Assembly: GCA_028829895.1 (NCBI GenBank)
Contig: CM054179.1
Location: 46,633,891 to 46,697,890, forward strand
Length of the DNA: 64,000 nt
Reading direction: 5' to 3'
Source: Sinotaia quadrata
Lineage: Eukaryota > Mollusca > Gastropoda > Architaenioglossa > Viviparidae
The position numbers and the translations under genes are program-made. Below, piece after piece: positions 23,593-36,938 of the stretch (its first letter is position 1; the number at the start of each line of letters is the position of its first letter). Below the pieces are notes generated by a model, which saw nothing but the letters and a program-made list of their open reading frames with translations, did not search any database and had not been told where the DNA came from.

Positions 23593-24020
23593 AATAGTCC
23601 GTAACAATCTGGTGTAATGGTACCTAAGTACTAACAATCTGGTGTAATGGTGCCTTAGTCCATAGTCTGCTGTAATGGTGCATTAATCGATAACAATCTG
23701 GTGTAATGGTGCCTTAGTCCATAGTCTGCTGTAATGGTGCATTAATCCATAACAATCTGGTGTAATGGTGCCTTATTCCATAGTCTGCTGTAATGGTGCA
23801 TTAATCCATAACAATATGGTGTAATGGTGCATTAATCAATAGCAATCTGGTGTAATGGTACATTAGTCCATAACAATATGGTGTAAGGTGCATTAGTCCA
23901 TAGTCTGGTGTAACTGTGCCTTAGTCCATTAATCCGATCCACAAACTAGTATAGTGGTCATTCCTAACCACAGAGTAGTATAATAGTACATTAGTTCGAA
24001 CCACGGATTAGTATAGTGGT
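23593..24020. repeat. About 30-bp minisatellite with 59-bp dimer structure
   Basis: Two related monomers alternate: ACAATCTGGTGTAATGGTGC with CTTAGTCCAT, and AGTCTGCTGTAATGGTGCAT with TAATCCATA. At least three dimers are regular (23630-23810) and the right side decays. Confidence 0.85.
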
Positions 24021-24429
24021 GCATTGTCTCACAAAGCTAATCAATACCCAGTAAACTAATTTGTAAATATTGTATTTATTTAACTCATCAAAAAAAACCC
24101 ACATACTTTACGATTTAAAAAAATATATATCATTATTATATTTTCCTCCATAATTATCTTCTGTTCGTCCTGTGTATAATTATTTTTTTTAATCATACAA
24201 AACTGTAAAACTCCGGCTCTCATTCAAATTTGCGAAGATCAAAGTCTCTTCCTTCATGAGAGGACAGAAACATGACCACTAGAGAGACTTTAATAATGGA
24301 ACACACCGCAAGCTCTTTGGACCTGGTGTTTTGCTACGATGTCCTCCCCACCCCCAACCCTCCAATCATTTGCCCACAGACAAATAACCTAGCCAACCTA
24401 AAATGACACCCATTTCCTCTAAATTCACA

Positions 24430-24674
24430 GACCACACATTAAATCGCGCGTTCGCGAAAAGACTAATTCTGTCCACGGACTCACTCCCTGCTGCGTTCAG
24501 TGGCCCGACATTTTCTTCCGCGGGCGGATGCAAACGCGCCGCCATTGTTGAGGAAGAAAAAGCTGGCGTGGCGTCTGATGTCTGCTCGTGTTTTCTGGAG
24601 CGTGTTCAGTTGGCAGGGTGCGAGCTCGGCATTTCTTTGTGGCGAGGGTCCCCGTGAACAAAAAGTACTTCAAT
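24430..24674 (+). promoter_or_regulatory. GC-rich promoter-like patch
   Basis: A short GC- and CpG-rich island in AT-rich DNA lies immediately upstream of the candidate first exon at 24675. Around 24538-24552 it contains GCCGCCATTGTTG, the reverse complement of CAACAATGGCGGC. That is a YY1-type (ATGGCGGC) site common at TATA-less animal promoters. Several overlapping open frames inside the patch reflect its low stop-codon density. Confidence 0.45.
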
Positions 24675-24771
24675 ATGGTCGTACGCCATGGCTCTGTCGG
24701 TCAGAAGTTAAGTAGAGCCATTACTGTTTGCATCCTTTTATTTATCACTCGACTGGATGTTTTGCCCATCA
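24675..24771 (+). CDS. Candidate first coding exon with signal peptide
   Basis: ATG GTC GTA begins a 32-codon frame with a basic N-region (VVRHGSVGQKLSR) and hydrophobic core (AITVCILLFI). It ends at a strong donor, ATCA|GTAAGT, with one base over. Together with the GC-rich patch upstream this suggests the start of a secreted or membrane protein gene. No following exon could be joined. The candidate at 27405 has the wrong phase for direct splicing, and a weak possibility near 26014-26108 fits only with a poor acceptor. Confidence 0.42.
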
Positions 24772-24849
24772 GTAAGTAGAAACCAGTGGATTTACTGTTA
24801 AATAAACCGCTGGGCCCAAAGATTTCATTGACTGTTTGGGGAATTTAAT

Positions 24850-25760
24850 TATTTCTGAGCAATTCGTGCTTTAACTTGTTTTTTAATTCACTACTTATGT
24901 TTGACTGTTCTTTAATTTTTAATAATTTGTGCTTGAACTTTTTCTTTAACTCTTATTAATTTGTGCTTTAAATTTTTCTTTAAATCTTAGTAATTTGTGC
25001 TTTAACTTTTTCTTTTATTCCAAGTAATATGTTTTCGGACTGTTCTTTAATTTTTAGTAATTAGTGCTTTAATTTTTCTTTAATTCTTATTAAATTATGC
25101 TTTAAGTTTTTTCTTCAATATTTGGTAACTTTTGTTTTGGCTGTTCTTTCATTCTTAGTAAGTTAGTAGGTTGTGCTTTAACTTTTTCTTTAATTCCTAG
25201 TAATTTGTGCTTTAACTATTTTATTAATACTTAGTAATTTTTGTTGTAGCTGTTCTTTAATTCTTACCAATTCATGTTTGTGGCTGTTCTTTAATTCTCA
25301 GTAATTTGTGCTTTAACTTTTTCTTTAATTCTTAATAACTTGTATTTTAAGTTTTTTAAAGTTTCTTAGTAATTTTGTTGTGACTGTTCTTTAATTCTAA
25401 GTAAGTTTGCTTTAACTTTTTCTTTATTTCTTAATAATTTGTGCTTTAAGTTTTTCTTTAATTCTTAGTAATTTGTGTTGTGACTGTTCTTTAATTCTAA
25501 ATAAGTTTTGCTTTAACTTTTTCTTTATTTCTTAATAATTTGTGCTTTACGTTTTTCTTTAATTCTTAGTAATTTGTGTTGTGACTGTTATTTAATTCTT
25601 AGTAATTTCTTAACTGTTCTTTCATTCCAGCAATTCGTGATGTAATGTGTCTTTAATTCCTAATAATTCATTTTTTAAATTTTATTTCACTATTCATAGT
25701 TTTAAGAATACTGGTCTCTTAATTCCAATGAATTCATGCTTTAACTCTCTATATAATTCA
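24850..25760. repeat. Degenerate T-rich array (CTTTAATTCTTAGTAATTTG core)
   Basis: CTTTAATTCTTAGTAATTTG followed by TGCTTTAACTTTTT recurs every 35-45 bp, about twenty times, with strong decay. Its T bias agrees with plus-strand transcription from about 24.5 kb. Confidence 0.8.
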
Positions 25761-26112
25761 TTGCCAGTATATATATTATAATTTTTAATTTCTTAAAATT
25801 CATGTTATTATTTAACTTTAACACCATCTAACTTTTGTAGTTATTTTTCTTTGAGTTCTCACTGATGATTTAACTTCGTTAATTGCTCTTAAACCATCTT
25901 TAAATTGTTTCCTTTAATTCAGATTGTCATGTTGAGATTTTTCTTTAATTCTTAACTTAGTTCGGATTAATTTTAATTTCTAATTATTAAACAGGGGTAG
26001 CAAGAAATAGCCGCAGTGTCCAAAATGAAAAATAAAAATCAAGCCACCTCAGATTCATATGAAGATATTCTTATGCAAAACCGGGAATATGAGGAACCAA
26101 TTACTCTAAAAT

Positions 26113-26300
26113 ACTTTTGCTTAAGTAATTCGTGACTTTAGACTGCAAAAAGTCTTTTACATACTTTAGTTTAAGTAATTCGTGACTTAGACTGCATAAA
26201 GTCTTTTACATACTTTTGTTTAAGTAATTCGTGACTTAGACTGCATAAAGTCTTTTACATACTTTTGTTTAAGTAATTCGTGACGTAGATTACATAAAGT
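26113..26300. repeat. About 48-bp tandem repeat, about four copies
   Basis: TTAAGTAATTCGTGACTTAG followed by ACTGCATAAAGTCTTTTACATACTTTTG repeats with small indels in the first and last units. Confidence 0.92.
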
Positions 26301-26480
26301 TCTTGACCGCGAGTACAAGAGCACAAGAACTTTTCACCAGAAGGCTCGCATGTCTGTGCGTACGTGGGCTAGTATTAGTCAACATCTTCCACAAAGAATA
26401 ATATTATATGTTTTAAAATTATAATATATAACTTCTTCCCATCCTTTGCTTTTTTTTAAAGCATTAAGTTTTTTTAAATA

Positions 26481-26744
26481 ATTTTCCGTTCGTTCTTTTA
26501 ATGCAGTACGTTTGTTTTATATTTTCCCTTCGTTCTTTTAAAGAAGTACGTTTGTTTTATATTTTCCATTCGTTCTTTTAAAGAAGTACGTTTGTTTTAT
26601 ATTTTCCATTCGTTCTTTTAAAGAAGTACGTTTGTTTTATATTTTCCATTCGTTCTTTTAAAGAAGTACGTTTGTTTTATATTTTCCATTCGTTCTTTTA
26701 AAGAAGTACGTTTGTTTTATATTTTCCATTCGTTCTTTTAACAC
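26481..26744. repeat. 40-bp minisatellite, about 6.5 copies
   Basis: Exact 40-bp period (26481, 26521, 26561, 26601, 26641, 26681, 26721). The unit starts ATTTTCCATTCGTTCTTTTA and the central copies are identical. The first copy reads AATGCAG where the rest read AAGAAG. Confidence 0.96.
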
Positions 26745-27404
26745 ATTTTCGTTCCTTTAACACATATTACCTAGTTGTTCACATGTGGTCTGCTGTCTGG
26801 ACATCATGTCTGAAGAGGGGTAAAATTACTTCTGTAAAATTACAGCTAATGGCTGTACTCTGTGAGTTATTTAACTAATAAAAAAAATCATCATCGTCAT
26901 TTTAAACCATCATCTTTATTATCATCATTGTCAAGTGTTGTGTTTTATTTAAAGACCCTGTCGCAGTATCAGACTCAAAATTATTAATCGTTAATTTTAT
27001 TATATTAGCTTTAATACTGACAACAGCCTAGGCGGCCTAATCTATCTTTCAGTCTGTTATGTCAGACTCGTTCTGTGGGACCCTTATTCGTCTAACATAC
27101 CGACAAACAAATTAGCTGACGTGCCACCAGTTATCAAAGTTATCTTTACCTTTAATTAATTATGACTTGTATAACATCCACATTTCCGGCTCAGAACCCC
27201 AGCCAATTCTTCTCGGTCACACTAATAATTAATTAACCAAAATGTGGGTTTCAGATAACAAAGAACAGAGAAGATTTAATAATAACAATAAAATGAAAAC
27301 AACAGTATTCGATTTCCAAAAATACAGGTCAACCGAGACCATTTATTTACTGTCCCAATGTTACCGATTGTTTATCTGATTATTGTCCCATTGGTTGATT
27401 ATAG

Positions 27405-27649
27405 AATGTGTGACTTGAGATCACTTAGCTCTGTTGTCAATGGAGATGAACTCCTGCTGTTTCACACGTGCAACGCCTTCTCACCCATGTTGACGATGTC
27501 CAAAGACCACGTGACAACCATCAACCCGCTGCTAGAGTCGGATGTGCATTTCAGAGGGAACACAGGGAACAGTGCAGCAGAAAACCATGATGATAAGGAA
27601 GAAGAAAAGGCCAGCTGCAATAGACAATCGTATCCCTCCGTAGCTGCAG
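27405..27649 (+). CDS. Candidate internal exon, plus strand, product unknown
   Basis: A region more GC-rich than its surroundings is bounded by a TATAG acceptor at 27404 and a CAG|GTAAAT donor at 27649. It is open for 81 codons in one frame. Hydrophobic LLLFHTCNAFSPMLTM is followed by an acidic/basic stretch ENHDDKEEEKASCNRQS. Upstream the frame stays open to an ATG at 27358 (MLPIVYLIIVPLV), so this could instead be a first exon with a short hydrophobic leader. No family recognised. Confidence 0.35.
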
Positions 27650-29748
27650 GTAAATACGAGACAAGGTCAAGGCTTTGTGGCAACAGCATTAGACGACTCT
27701 TACAATTTTACGTCATTAAACGTTAGCTACAAGCTAACTTATAATTTGCAAAGTTCTCTCATGGAGAGGATCTGACAATAATATTCCAATTCCACATTTA
27801 CATAATCTGAATAGTTAAGCCAAATGCAATGAATTGTTTACGTCGAATTGATATTGAATCATTATCTCAATCTACTATTTAGTCTCACTTGCTATAAATA
27901 GTTTTAAATGAATAAAACATAGCACACATTATGTGTTTATCCAGTTTCATCATCTGCATCTGTGGAATGATTTATTACTAGTGCCACTTAATCTTCGCTG
28001 AAAGAGATATGCATTTGTTTCATACAATAAATTAGTAAAAATATATGAACATTCTACACAACATTCTAATCAATAATATACAACAATAATTTCTGATAAG
28101 TCAATATATTTACCACTCTCGGAAACATGCAAAACTTTCTCATCTACACAGATTTCAACCCTTCTTTATGGTAAGAATGCATGGTTTTATCAGCAACATA
28201 TATATGAATGACTCTGGGTTAAACTACAAGTTCTTTCGCATCATTGAACGGAATGCTAATGTCCATATAAGGGCGTCCCGTATCTTATCAACATTCACCC
28301 ACCTTATTGTCACCTCTCACCCTTCTATACGTCATCACTGCCCACGCGTGATCAATGAACTTGACCTAAATTCTTTTACACTATCTAGAATCTAGATGAG
28401 TCTGCAGATTACATAATCGGCTATTTGGAGGTCAGCTGTAACTAGTAACAATTACAAATTATTAATATAGAAAAGACATAATAGAAAACAAGGAGTATAA
28501 TTTGCCCATGGCTGATTTGTCAAATCATTATCATGACAGGAAATATCACAAATACTGTATGTTCTTTTATCGCACTAAGATTTTATGGCACTGATTTTCT
28601 CAGCAGTAGTTTGTGAAATACGGGTCATGCTTCACTTTCTATGTAGTGGGTTTATCATTACTATAACTTACCTTTTAGGGCAGCAATCTCGAACTATGGG
28701 GATTTGTTTTCTTTGTAGACAATTATTTATAAATTGCGGGATGTTTTATTTTCTAGTTAGTGGTTTCTAAATTACGGGATGTGTTCTATTTTGTATATAG
28801 TGATTTCTAAATTACGAGTGTATTTGACTTTGTAGGTAATGATTTCTAAATTACGGGATGTATTTTACTTTCTAAACAGCGATTGCTAATTTACAAGATT
28901 ATTTTTTAGTTTCTTGGTAGTGATTTCAAAATTAGGTGGATGTAATTTACACTCTAGGAAGTGATTTCAAAAATACGGTATGTACTTTACATCTATGTAG
29001 TATTAGTATTTTTTTCACATTATAGTTGGCATATTACTTTTACTTTCTATATAATTGTGTCACCATTGTAATATTTTTACCTGCAGTAAGTTTTATGTGA
29101 ACAATGTATACTTCAGGTAACTTATTGTCATTCAAGTAAATAAGCTCTACGTCCAATAAGTGGAAAGACTTGATTACAACTGCCTTCTTCGTCTCAGTGC
29201 TTAGTGTAAAAACTTCAGAAAGTTTCAAACACATCTGCTCCTGACATTCTAAGAACTAGATTTCAATGCAGTATTCCTCTCTTCTCCACTTCCTACACTG
29301 TTAGCCAGGATCAAGTTCAAGGTCTCTTCATTCTGCTCTGTTTCACTGTCAAGACCCCGGTGTAATGTTAATGTAGTACCTGTCCGTCCTCGCATCTTCA
29401 ACGTGTGGCTCTTTTTATGATTTTGCATTTAGTGAACCCTAAAACACATTTTCTTATATTATCAGGATTCTGTCACGTGGAACAAAACTGCCTTTAGAAT
29501 TCAGTTGTATCAAGACATTTTCAACAAGGATTTTATAATTCCCTTTCATGACCGGCATGTTTTGGTTTTTCTTTATGTCTTAGTTATATGGTATAACAGT
29601 AATTATCCCCCTTTAACGTTATATATGTTCTTTTATTATATTCTGTTTTCAGTTGTTACTATAAGCTCATTATTGTGTGCTGCTCTATATATTCACGTGT
29701 ATTGTGCGTGTAAATACATATAGCGAGCGTTGTTTTTATTTGCAACCG
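27650..29748. other. AT-rich DNA with decayed repeats
   Basis: Between about 28600 and 28990 the phrase GTGATTTCTAAATTACGGGA recurs about eight times with heavy decay. The rest holds no supported gene. If the candidate exon at 27405 is real, this would be its downstream intron or 3' region. Confidence 0.45.
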
Positions 29749-30025
29749 TTTTGTTTATTGTGTCCTAGTTAATACACGTCTTAACATGTTATTGTATTGC
29801 ACGTTTTGTTTATTGTGTCCTAGTTAATACATGTCTTAACAAGTTTATTGTATTGCACGTTTTGTTTATTGTGTCCTAGTTAATACATGTCTTAACATGT
29901 TATTGTATTGCACGTTTTGTTTATTGTGTCCTAGTTAATACATGTCTTAACATGTTATTGTATTGCACGTTTTGTTTATTGTGTCCTAGTTAATACATGT
30001 CTTAACAAGTTATTGTATTGCACGT
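29749..30025. repeat. 55-bp minisatellite, five copies
   Basis: Units begin TTTTGTTTATTGTGTCCTAG at 29749, 29804, 29860, 29915 and 29970 (one with an added T). Each carries two near copies of the palindrome ACATGT, spaced as ACATGTCTTAACATGT. Confidence 0.95.
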
Positions 30026-31133
30026 TCATATAGTCCTGAAAAGCACTCGTAAGAGTTTTTTTTTTTAAAAGGAAAAATTAAGTGAGCAAATGCTAACCTT
30101 TATTACTAGTATTTTATTTGTAGTAATTGATTATATTACGATATTTCTCTGCTGATGTGGTAAATGTCACATTACAGTAACTCTTGGTATTTGTTGTTCC
30201 TGAAAATTCTCTCGCAAACTGTGCATTCGGCTGGAACCAAGTCATACGCGTACAGAAGTGAATGTACAAGCTCAGGTGTGCTGATTTTAAAGACGTCACT
30301 GTATGGTCTCTCTGTAATGGTTGCCCCCGCCCCCTTTAAAGTTGTGTCCTTGAGATAGCGGTTTCATAATGAAATAAATATGATCATCGAACGTTTAAGC
30401 ATTCAAGATTAAATTCATCAGATTGTTTTCACTTCACGTTTCTTGGTATATTTTTTTAAAATATAAAGACTCATCATTATCGATGTGTTCTTTAGTTAGT
30501 AGTTTCATAATAAAAAGATTTTTGGTGCTAGTTTAAAACCATTTTGAACTTTCTACTTTTTTGTGTCATGAAAGTATGTGTTAGGGTCAAACATTTCACT
30601 CACTCATTCCAATGTGAAGGTTACATTTTGTAGAGTCACGTGTACTAATAATTTTAAACACTGCTTGGTGGTTTTTTTTGTTGTTGTTTTTTTTTTGGAG
30701 GTTTAGTATTAGGAGTTAGTTTACTAAATTAACCTAAACCATTTGTTTAGCAATAAATCGAATACCCTTCTTATCTACAATCTTGATGATGAAGTATACT
30801 GTCGTTGACAGACCAATGAATAATGAGTCTATTTTTTTTATTAATGTCATTTTGGGGCTTTAACCAACTCGGACTCGTTTAGACAATAGCCCCACAGTCC
30901 AGTTCTAATCAGTCACCACCTTCAACTTTTGTTTACCGGTTGTCTTTTCTTGATGGTGAGTGGAAACCATTTGTAATACGCAAACTGTCTACGACTGTAA
31001 AGCCATATGGAAATTGATTTTGTTGTTTTTTCTTTCCGACAGTATCTACGGTTCTGACATTTTACGAAACAACCTTTCTTTCACAAAATGGCACAAAAGA
31101 AGAATACCAACAACAACAACAAAAAAAAAACTG
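30026..31133. other. Spacer between convergent transcription units
   Basis: No supported gene. The plus strand is T-rich up to about 31 kb and A-rich beyond, which I read as the meeting point of a plus-strand unit and the minus-strand CLASP gene. Confidence 0.4.
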
Positions 31134-31139
31134 TTTATT
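31134..31139 (-). terminator. Candidate distal polyadenylation signal of CLASP
   Basis: On the minus strand AATAAA is followed by CAG, a ten-base T run and a GTTGTTGTTGTTGG stretch, the layout of a signal, CA cleavage site and U/GU-rich element. It lies at the point where the A/T strand bias flips. Use of this site would give a 6.4-kb 3' UTR. Confidence 0.4.
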
Positions 31140-34100
31140 GAACGAACATTACAGATCAGTTAACAGCACAATAGCTCGGACAACACCGTGTGTTCCGGAA
31201 AAGTTAAAATGGCTGTCACATTAAATCACAGTGCCCGATCATATGTCTATTTCTATGGTTCAGAAAGCATCATTTAAACAAATAACAACAAAAAAATTTT
31301 AAATTACACATGCATACATCTCGCAAACAGCATAAAAATGCACTTGTTCACAGAAAATTGTCTGACTATAATTCTTCGTTCTTTTTATCTACACGACAAA
31401 TGTTGTAGAAGCAGACCAATACATTAGTGTAAGAGACGGGCAGCATATCAATGGCAAAGTGTTACACAGCTAAAATGTACATGCGTGAGATACACGTAAA
31501 ACGCTTACAATTACACACCGAATTCAGATTGGTTTGTTTACTTTGGCCGTACGAAATTGCACACAAACAACTGTGAATGCTAGTGTAGAAGTGAACAATA
31601 AACTTAAAATTTTATTTGACATACACCACTATGACAGGCATGTAACTTCCTGTCTACACAATAGTCACTCTACCATTAAAAGATTTTACTTTTTTAAAAT
31701 GAATACAAATAAATAAATAGTTAGATAAATAAATAGTATGGAACTTCATGTATGAAGGCCAAAGATTTTCTTTAAAATCCTTCCTTCATAAAATGTAACA
31801 TACAAAACTAAAACAAAGCACAGGCAAAAAAAGAAAAAGAAACCATTTTTTTTAATAAAAAAAAAAAAAAAAGCACACATCCCTTTCACTAGAAATCCAC
31901 AGTAAATATAATGTGATCCCATTAAATAAAAACCACACTTGAGAATAAAAAAAATAATTTTACTACAATTAGGAAACAATAACAAGGTATGTATGTAGCC
32001 TGCTTTGGGCAAATTTTTATGGTTGTTAATTGTCAAAACATGTAACACAATTTAGTTCTGTAAGCAATTTGTCCTCTTTCCTCCCACCTTACCCACAGAC
32101 ACCTTCAACTTGGCTTCAAACTAAATTGCTACATACCATTAAGTCTCCAGCACTTAAGGAAATTCTTATTACTGATAAGTCACAGAAACACACACACACA
32201 CTCAAGAACAGTCCCATGCTTGCCTTACACTGTTGCAAGTCATTGGCAGACAATTTCCATTTCACTACTGCTTTTTTTTTTTTTTCTCTTTAAGAAGAAA
32301 ACCCATCATACCAGTCAAGTATATCGACAATTGAAATAACTGTCTCAAACTCCACAACCACCTGGATCTGGTTAAATAAATAACACATTAACCAGAATAA
32401 AGTGGTTTTCTAAAAAATAAAATTTAAAAAAAAATTGAGAGAGAAAAGAAAGTGAAAAATACACACAATCAGTGATTTATGCAAAAGTCTTCAATGATGC
32501 ATTTCTACAACTTTTCAACAAAATGTTCATAGTTTAATTCATTTAAGGTGGAGTCATCAATTAAAATTATCTGCATGATGACATTGTACACCTAAGTATA
32601 TAATGTATTACACCTTAGCCTCAGGCCTCTATAGAGTATATATATGTGTGTGCAGAATGAAGAATTTCACATTAGATAATGTACACAATCACACAAGATA
32701 TAAACTATGCCATAAGAAATGTATAAAACCTAAAATAAAACATTCTTGACAACTAGCAAGCAGTGGCTGCCACATCCTGTCACTGCTTAAGACTGCATTT
32801 ACATGAAGACAGCATTAATAACAAGTCAAATAAAAAGGAGTAAAAGGCATACAATTCAAGATCCACATTAAAAAATATAACTCAATAAGAGTGTGTGTGT
32901 GTGTACTACCAATTGGATGTGATTGATAGTCTTCAAGTCCAAAGCAAGAAAACAGGTTTTGAAAAAAAAAAAGCATAACATACAAAACACCATGCCCTGA
33001 TACACTTATAAGCTATGATTTAGAAATTAGAGTATTCATTTCATTGTTGAGATAAATTGTGGATGATTACAACATTCTCTTCCTCTCTCTCACTCTTTCT
33101 CTCTATTTCTTCATTCTCTCTGCAAACAAATCGATATGCCTGCTGGCAGTGATGAATTCAGAAAGTATGATATGAACAAGGGGTAAATAGTTTACAGTTA
33201 AATGCTTTCTAGATGTCTGAAACTCCAATCCAAACCTTAAAAAAAGGAAATACAATAATTTTTAAAAATTAAACTAAAAAAATATATATTCTTAGCTAAT
33301 TACATGAGAACGTATGTACTTGTCATTATTGTTCAAACAAGAAATATATGGTAAAACAAAAACTTTTTATCATGAGCATAAACAGCAGCCAGAACTCGTA
33401 CAACACAGTCTGCTCACGGCTGGGAATACACAACACAGTTTGCTCACACAATATTCTGAATGTAGGAAGCACATCAAATACATAAATTACATGTGACAAA
33501 TCTGAAAATGATTACAGGTATAACCACAAGCAACAACAACAAGAAACAAAACAATAAAAGTTATCAGAAATTTATTTGAAAGCTACAAGACAAAACACTG
33601 AACACATGAATGGAATGACATTAAAAAAAAAGTTTTCAAAAAAATCCATAAAAAGATTATTGGAAAAAACTGTACAATATGTTTCTTTTCCCACTGAAAC
33701 CTTGGACTATGTGCAAATGATTTTTTTCAATCACTTATAGGACACCTGGGATTATATGTGAAATGAATTTCTCAACCACATACAAACCTTGGATTAAAAG
33801 CAAAATTAATTTCTTGACCATATTATAAGCCTTGGATTATATGTAAAATGAATTTCTCAGCCATACAAAAGCCATGGATTAATGTGATATGAATGTGTCA
33901 TATTATCATTCCAAATCTCCAATAAAATTACATCTGAAATTAATACATAAAATATTTGGTAATATTAACTATGAAAAGTCAATTTGTTGCAAATGGGCCA
34001 ATGGATGGTGTAATATTGATTCCATTCCAAAATGTAGAAAACTGTTTAATGTGGGGGAAGAGGAAGGGGAATAACATGACTCCTCAAAAAGACAAAAATA

Positions 34101-36938
34101 GCACCCTTCCATCTATTGAAAACAATCTTGTTGCAAACTCCACGATACAAACAGGCTTCTGATTCAACTTTGTACATATTCCAGGACAAAGGCATTCTTA
34201 CAAATCAATATTAAAATTCTCAAATAAGATAAATGTGTGTCTATATTCAAAATTTCCTCTCTTTCTCCAGCCTTTTCATACTGTATACATAATAGCACAA
34301 CTATTTATATACACACTCCATCATTACAAATACCTCAATATGTTGAAATAATGTTGGCTGACTCAAAGTTAGTTAAATGGGAGTCTAAACAAACTAAATG
34401 TAAATGTGTCTTTTAATTTCAGACAAAAATTATCAAACATGTTTTAATTACCCAATGTCCACTACAAAGATGTTGGATTTTGTAAATGGCACATACTTTT
34501 CTCTAATACTTCAATTGTACAGGCTCAGCACCAATTTTGAAAAGAAAATAGTCTAATTTTGTATGACTAGTGTACAATCACACCAATTTTCTTTCTCCAT
34601 CTCACCCGCCGTCCTTATTCTATCAGATATAAAAGAAATAGAAAGTTTTAAGTGCCAACTAAAAGGAATGAATTTTATCTAGCTTGGATAAGTTTATGCA
34701 AAGGGTGTCTTTCCTTGAAAACTATAATCACTATTCTGCACCAAAATGACTGTGGAATGCATCTACCTAGAAACGAACAAAAAGTATAAATTAATACATT
34801 TTAAAGAGGAAACATTCCACAAACAAGGAAAATGTATTTCTATATCAATATTTCATTTTAAATCTCTAGCATCCACCTGAAAAAGCACACGCCCACAAGC
34901 TAAAGTTGCACAACATATTTTTCCGCATCTCTTTAGAATGGGTAAATAATTTACTATTCTTTTCACTAACATACAAATACTTTCTCATGAAAAATATAAC
35001 AAATAAAAATATCCCAAATAAAGTACTAATGAAATAATATTAAAGACACACATTCTTTTCTTATAAACACAAACCATTATAACAGGCAAATATGAATATT
35101 TATTTAGTCTGATTATTAGCAATATCATAAAGTCACTATACCTATGGTCATTAGCATAACAAACATGTAAGTGAATTTTTAAAAAAATTAATTTAAAGAA
35201 TTAGGGCAGATGCAGTAACGTTTGTTTGTCATCAAATTGCTGCATTAAATAAAATGGCTGTCAAGAATCCATTCCCATAAAGTGTATGTGCAATGAAGTC
35301 ATACTTTGAACAGCAGTAGAAACTACTCAAACTCTGCTCATCTCACACGAATCAGTTTTCAAGACCAAACTTAAATTTCTAACTTCAGAAGCACACACAC
35401 ACACACACACATACACGCACACCTACAAAAGCTATATCTAATATATCTAACCCCTACAGTTGTTAATAATAAATTTTTTTTTAATTAAAAAGTTATTCTT
35501 TTTAAAAAATAACTTTTATGAAAATGATCAAAATCTAAATGCACAAAAAGGAATATAATCAGTGTGTGTGTTTGCCTGTGTATATATAATGAAAGAGAAA
35601 ACACTTGTGCAAATCTTTCCTTTATTTATGTACAAGACCTGAGATCTGGGGAAGCATTTATACATTATGTAACTAAAAGTTTAAATAATAATCAGATTAT
35701 AAATGATTAAATAAATACCCTAACAAACAAACTTCATTTCATTATCGTAAGTGGAATATGCAAACTTCTACTAAATTAATGATGTCTGTTGCAATATAGA
35801 AGTGGAAATATCCAACCTTTTTCCAGACAAACTACAAGATGATAACTTCTTGAAATAATGCTACCTGCTCTTTGGTTGAGATTTGCACAGCCTAAAGAAC
35901 AACACTGAATTCAGAGCAGTACACAGATCCTGCAAAATAATGTTTGGAAGTAAAAACAATACAAAACTTGAAAACAAGAATACGTGATTGAGGTTATAGG
36001 TCACTTTTCTGCTGTTTAACTCAATACAAAGGGATCAACTCCATAGAAATTTACATTCAGCAAATCAAGAGACATTCAAGTCTTTTTCCAAATTCTCACT
36101 GACATCAGAGTTTCTTTCTGAATTTTTCTTTCTAATTCAAGGCCACCTGTGTCTAAGATTCTGAGCAGCCAACACTAACACATTAGCTGTCGTTCAATAA
36201 AGGTAGATAACTATTCATAAGAAACTAACCTGTCTGTTTACCATATTTTACCCAAATACACTTATTCCAAATATAATTTTAAATAAAAGACCCAACATAC
36301 CGATTCTGCACACAAAAAAATCAAATTTTGTGTGTGCTGGGGGTGAGGGGAGAATCACAAAACAAATCAATGAAGACGAGAATGCATTTTCAGGACTAGT
36401 ACAGGCTTTTCAACACCATCTCGCTGACACAAACAGAACTGTGACAGACAGTTTCCACTCCAATAAGCCAAATTCCACAGGGGGCCAGCATTCACAGGAC
36501 ACTACATGTTTTTCAACAAAATGCAGAAGCTCTTGTTCAAACTTTTACAGCACCCAAAGCTTCACAATCTCTGGAGAAGCCTGCCATAACTATGCCAGCC
36601 TTTAAAAAAAGTATCAGAAAAATAATATAATGCCATATCTGAAGGAAGTAAATTAAGTACAGTGATCTGATTTGACCCACCAGATACCAACCATTAAAAC
36701 AAACAGCAGTGATGCAAATTACCATGTCTGATGGATAACCAGTCATATAAACAATATTAAGATACTGCTAGTAATTATGATCCTAGTGTCTCAACATGCA
36801 ATCATATTTGTCTTCAGTGGTCAATTTCATGGTCTTTGGTATTTTGAACTGGCACAATAAGACAAAAATTCACATTCAAAGACAGTAAACTTCATTTGAT
36901 TTTATTATTGTCCTGCTTGCCTTCAAACTATGTTCTTT

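Noticed and set aside
28140..28395. ISTLLYG-like phrase resembling the C-terminal part of LINE reverse transcriptases
   Set aside because: The match is only a few residues long, broken by stops, and no further LINE motif follows.
30164..30358. Possible terminal exon of a plus-strand gene
   Set aside because: Phase incompatible with the candidate exons upstream and an equally long minus-strand frame overlaps.
36330..36605. 91-codon plus-strand frame antisense to the CLASP 3' region
   Set aside because: No family, no splice or promoter context; probably chance in less AT-rich DNA.
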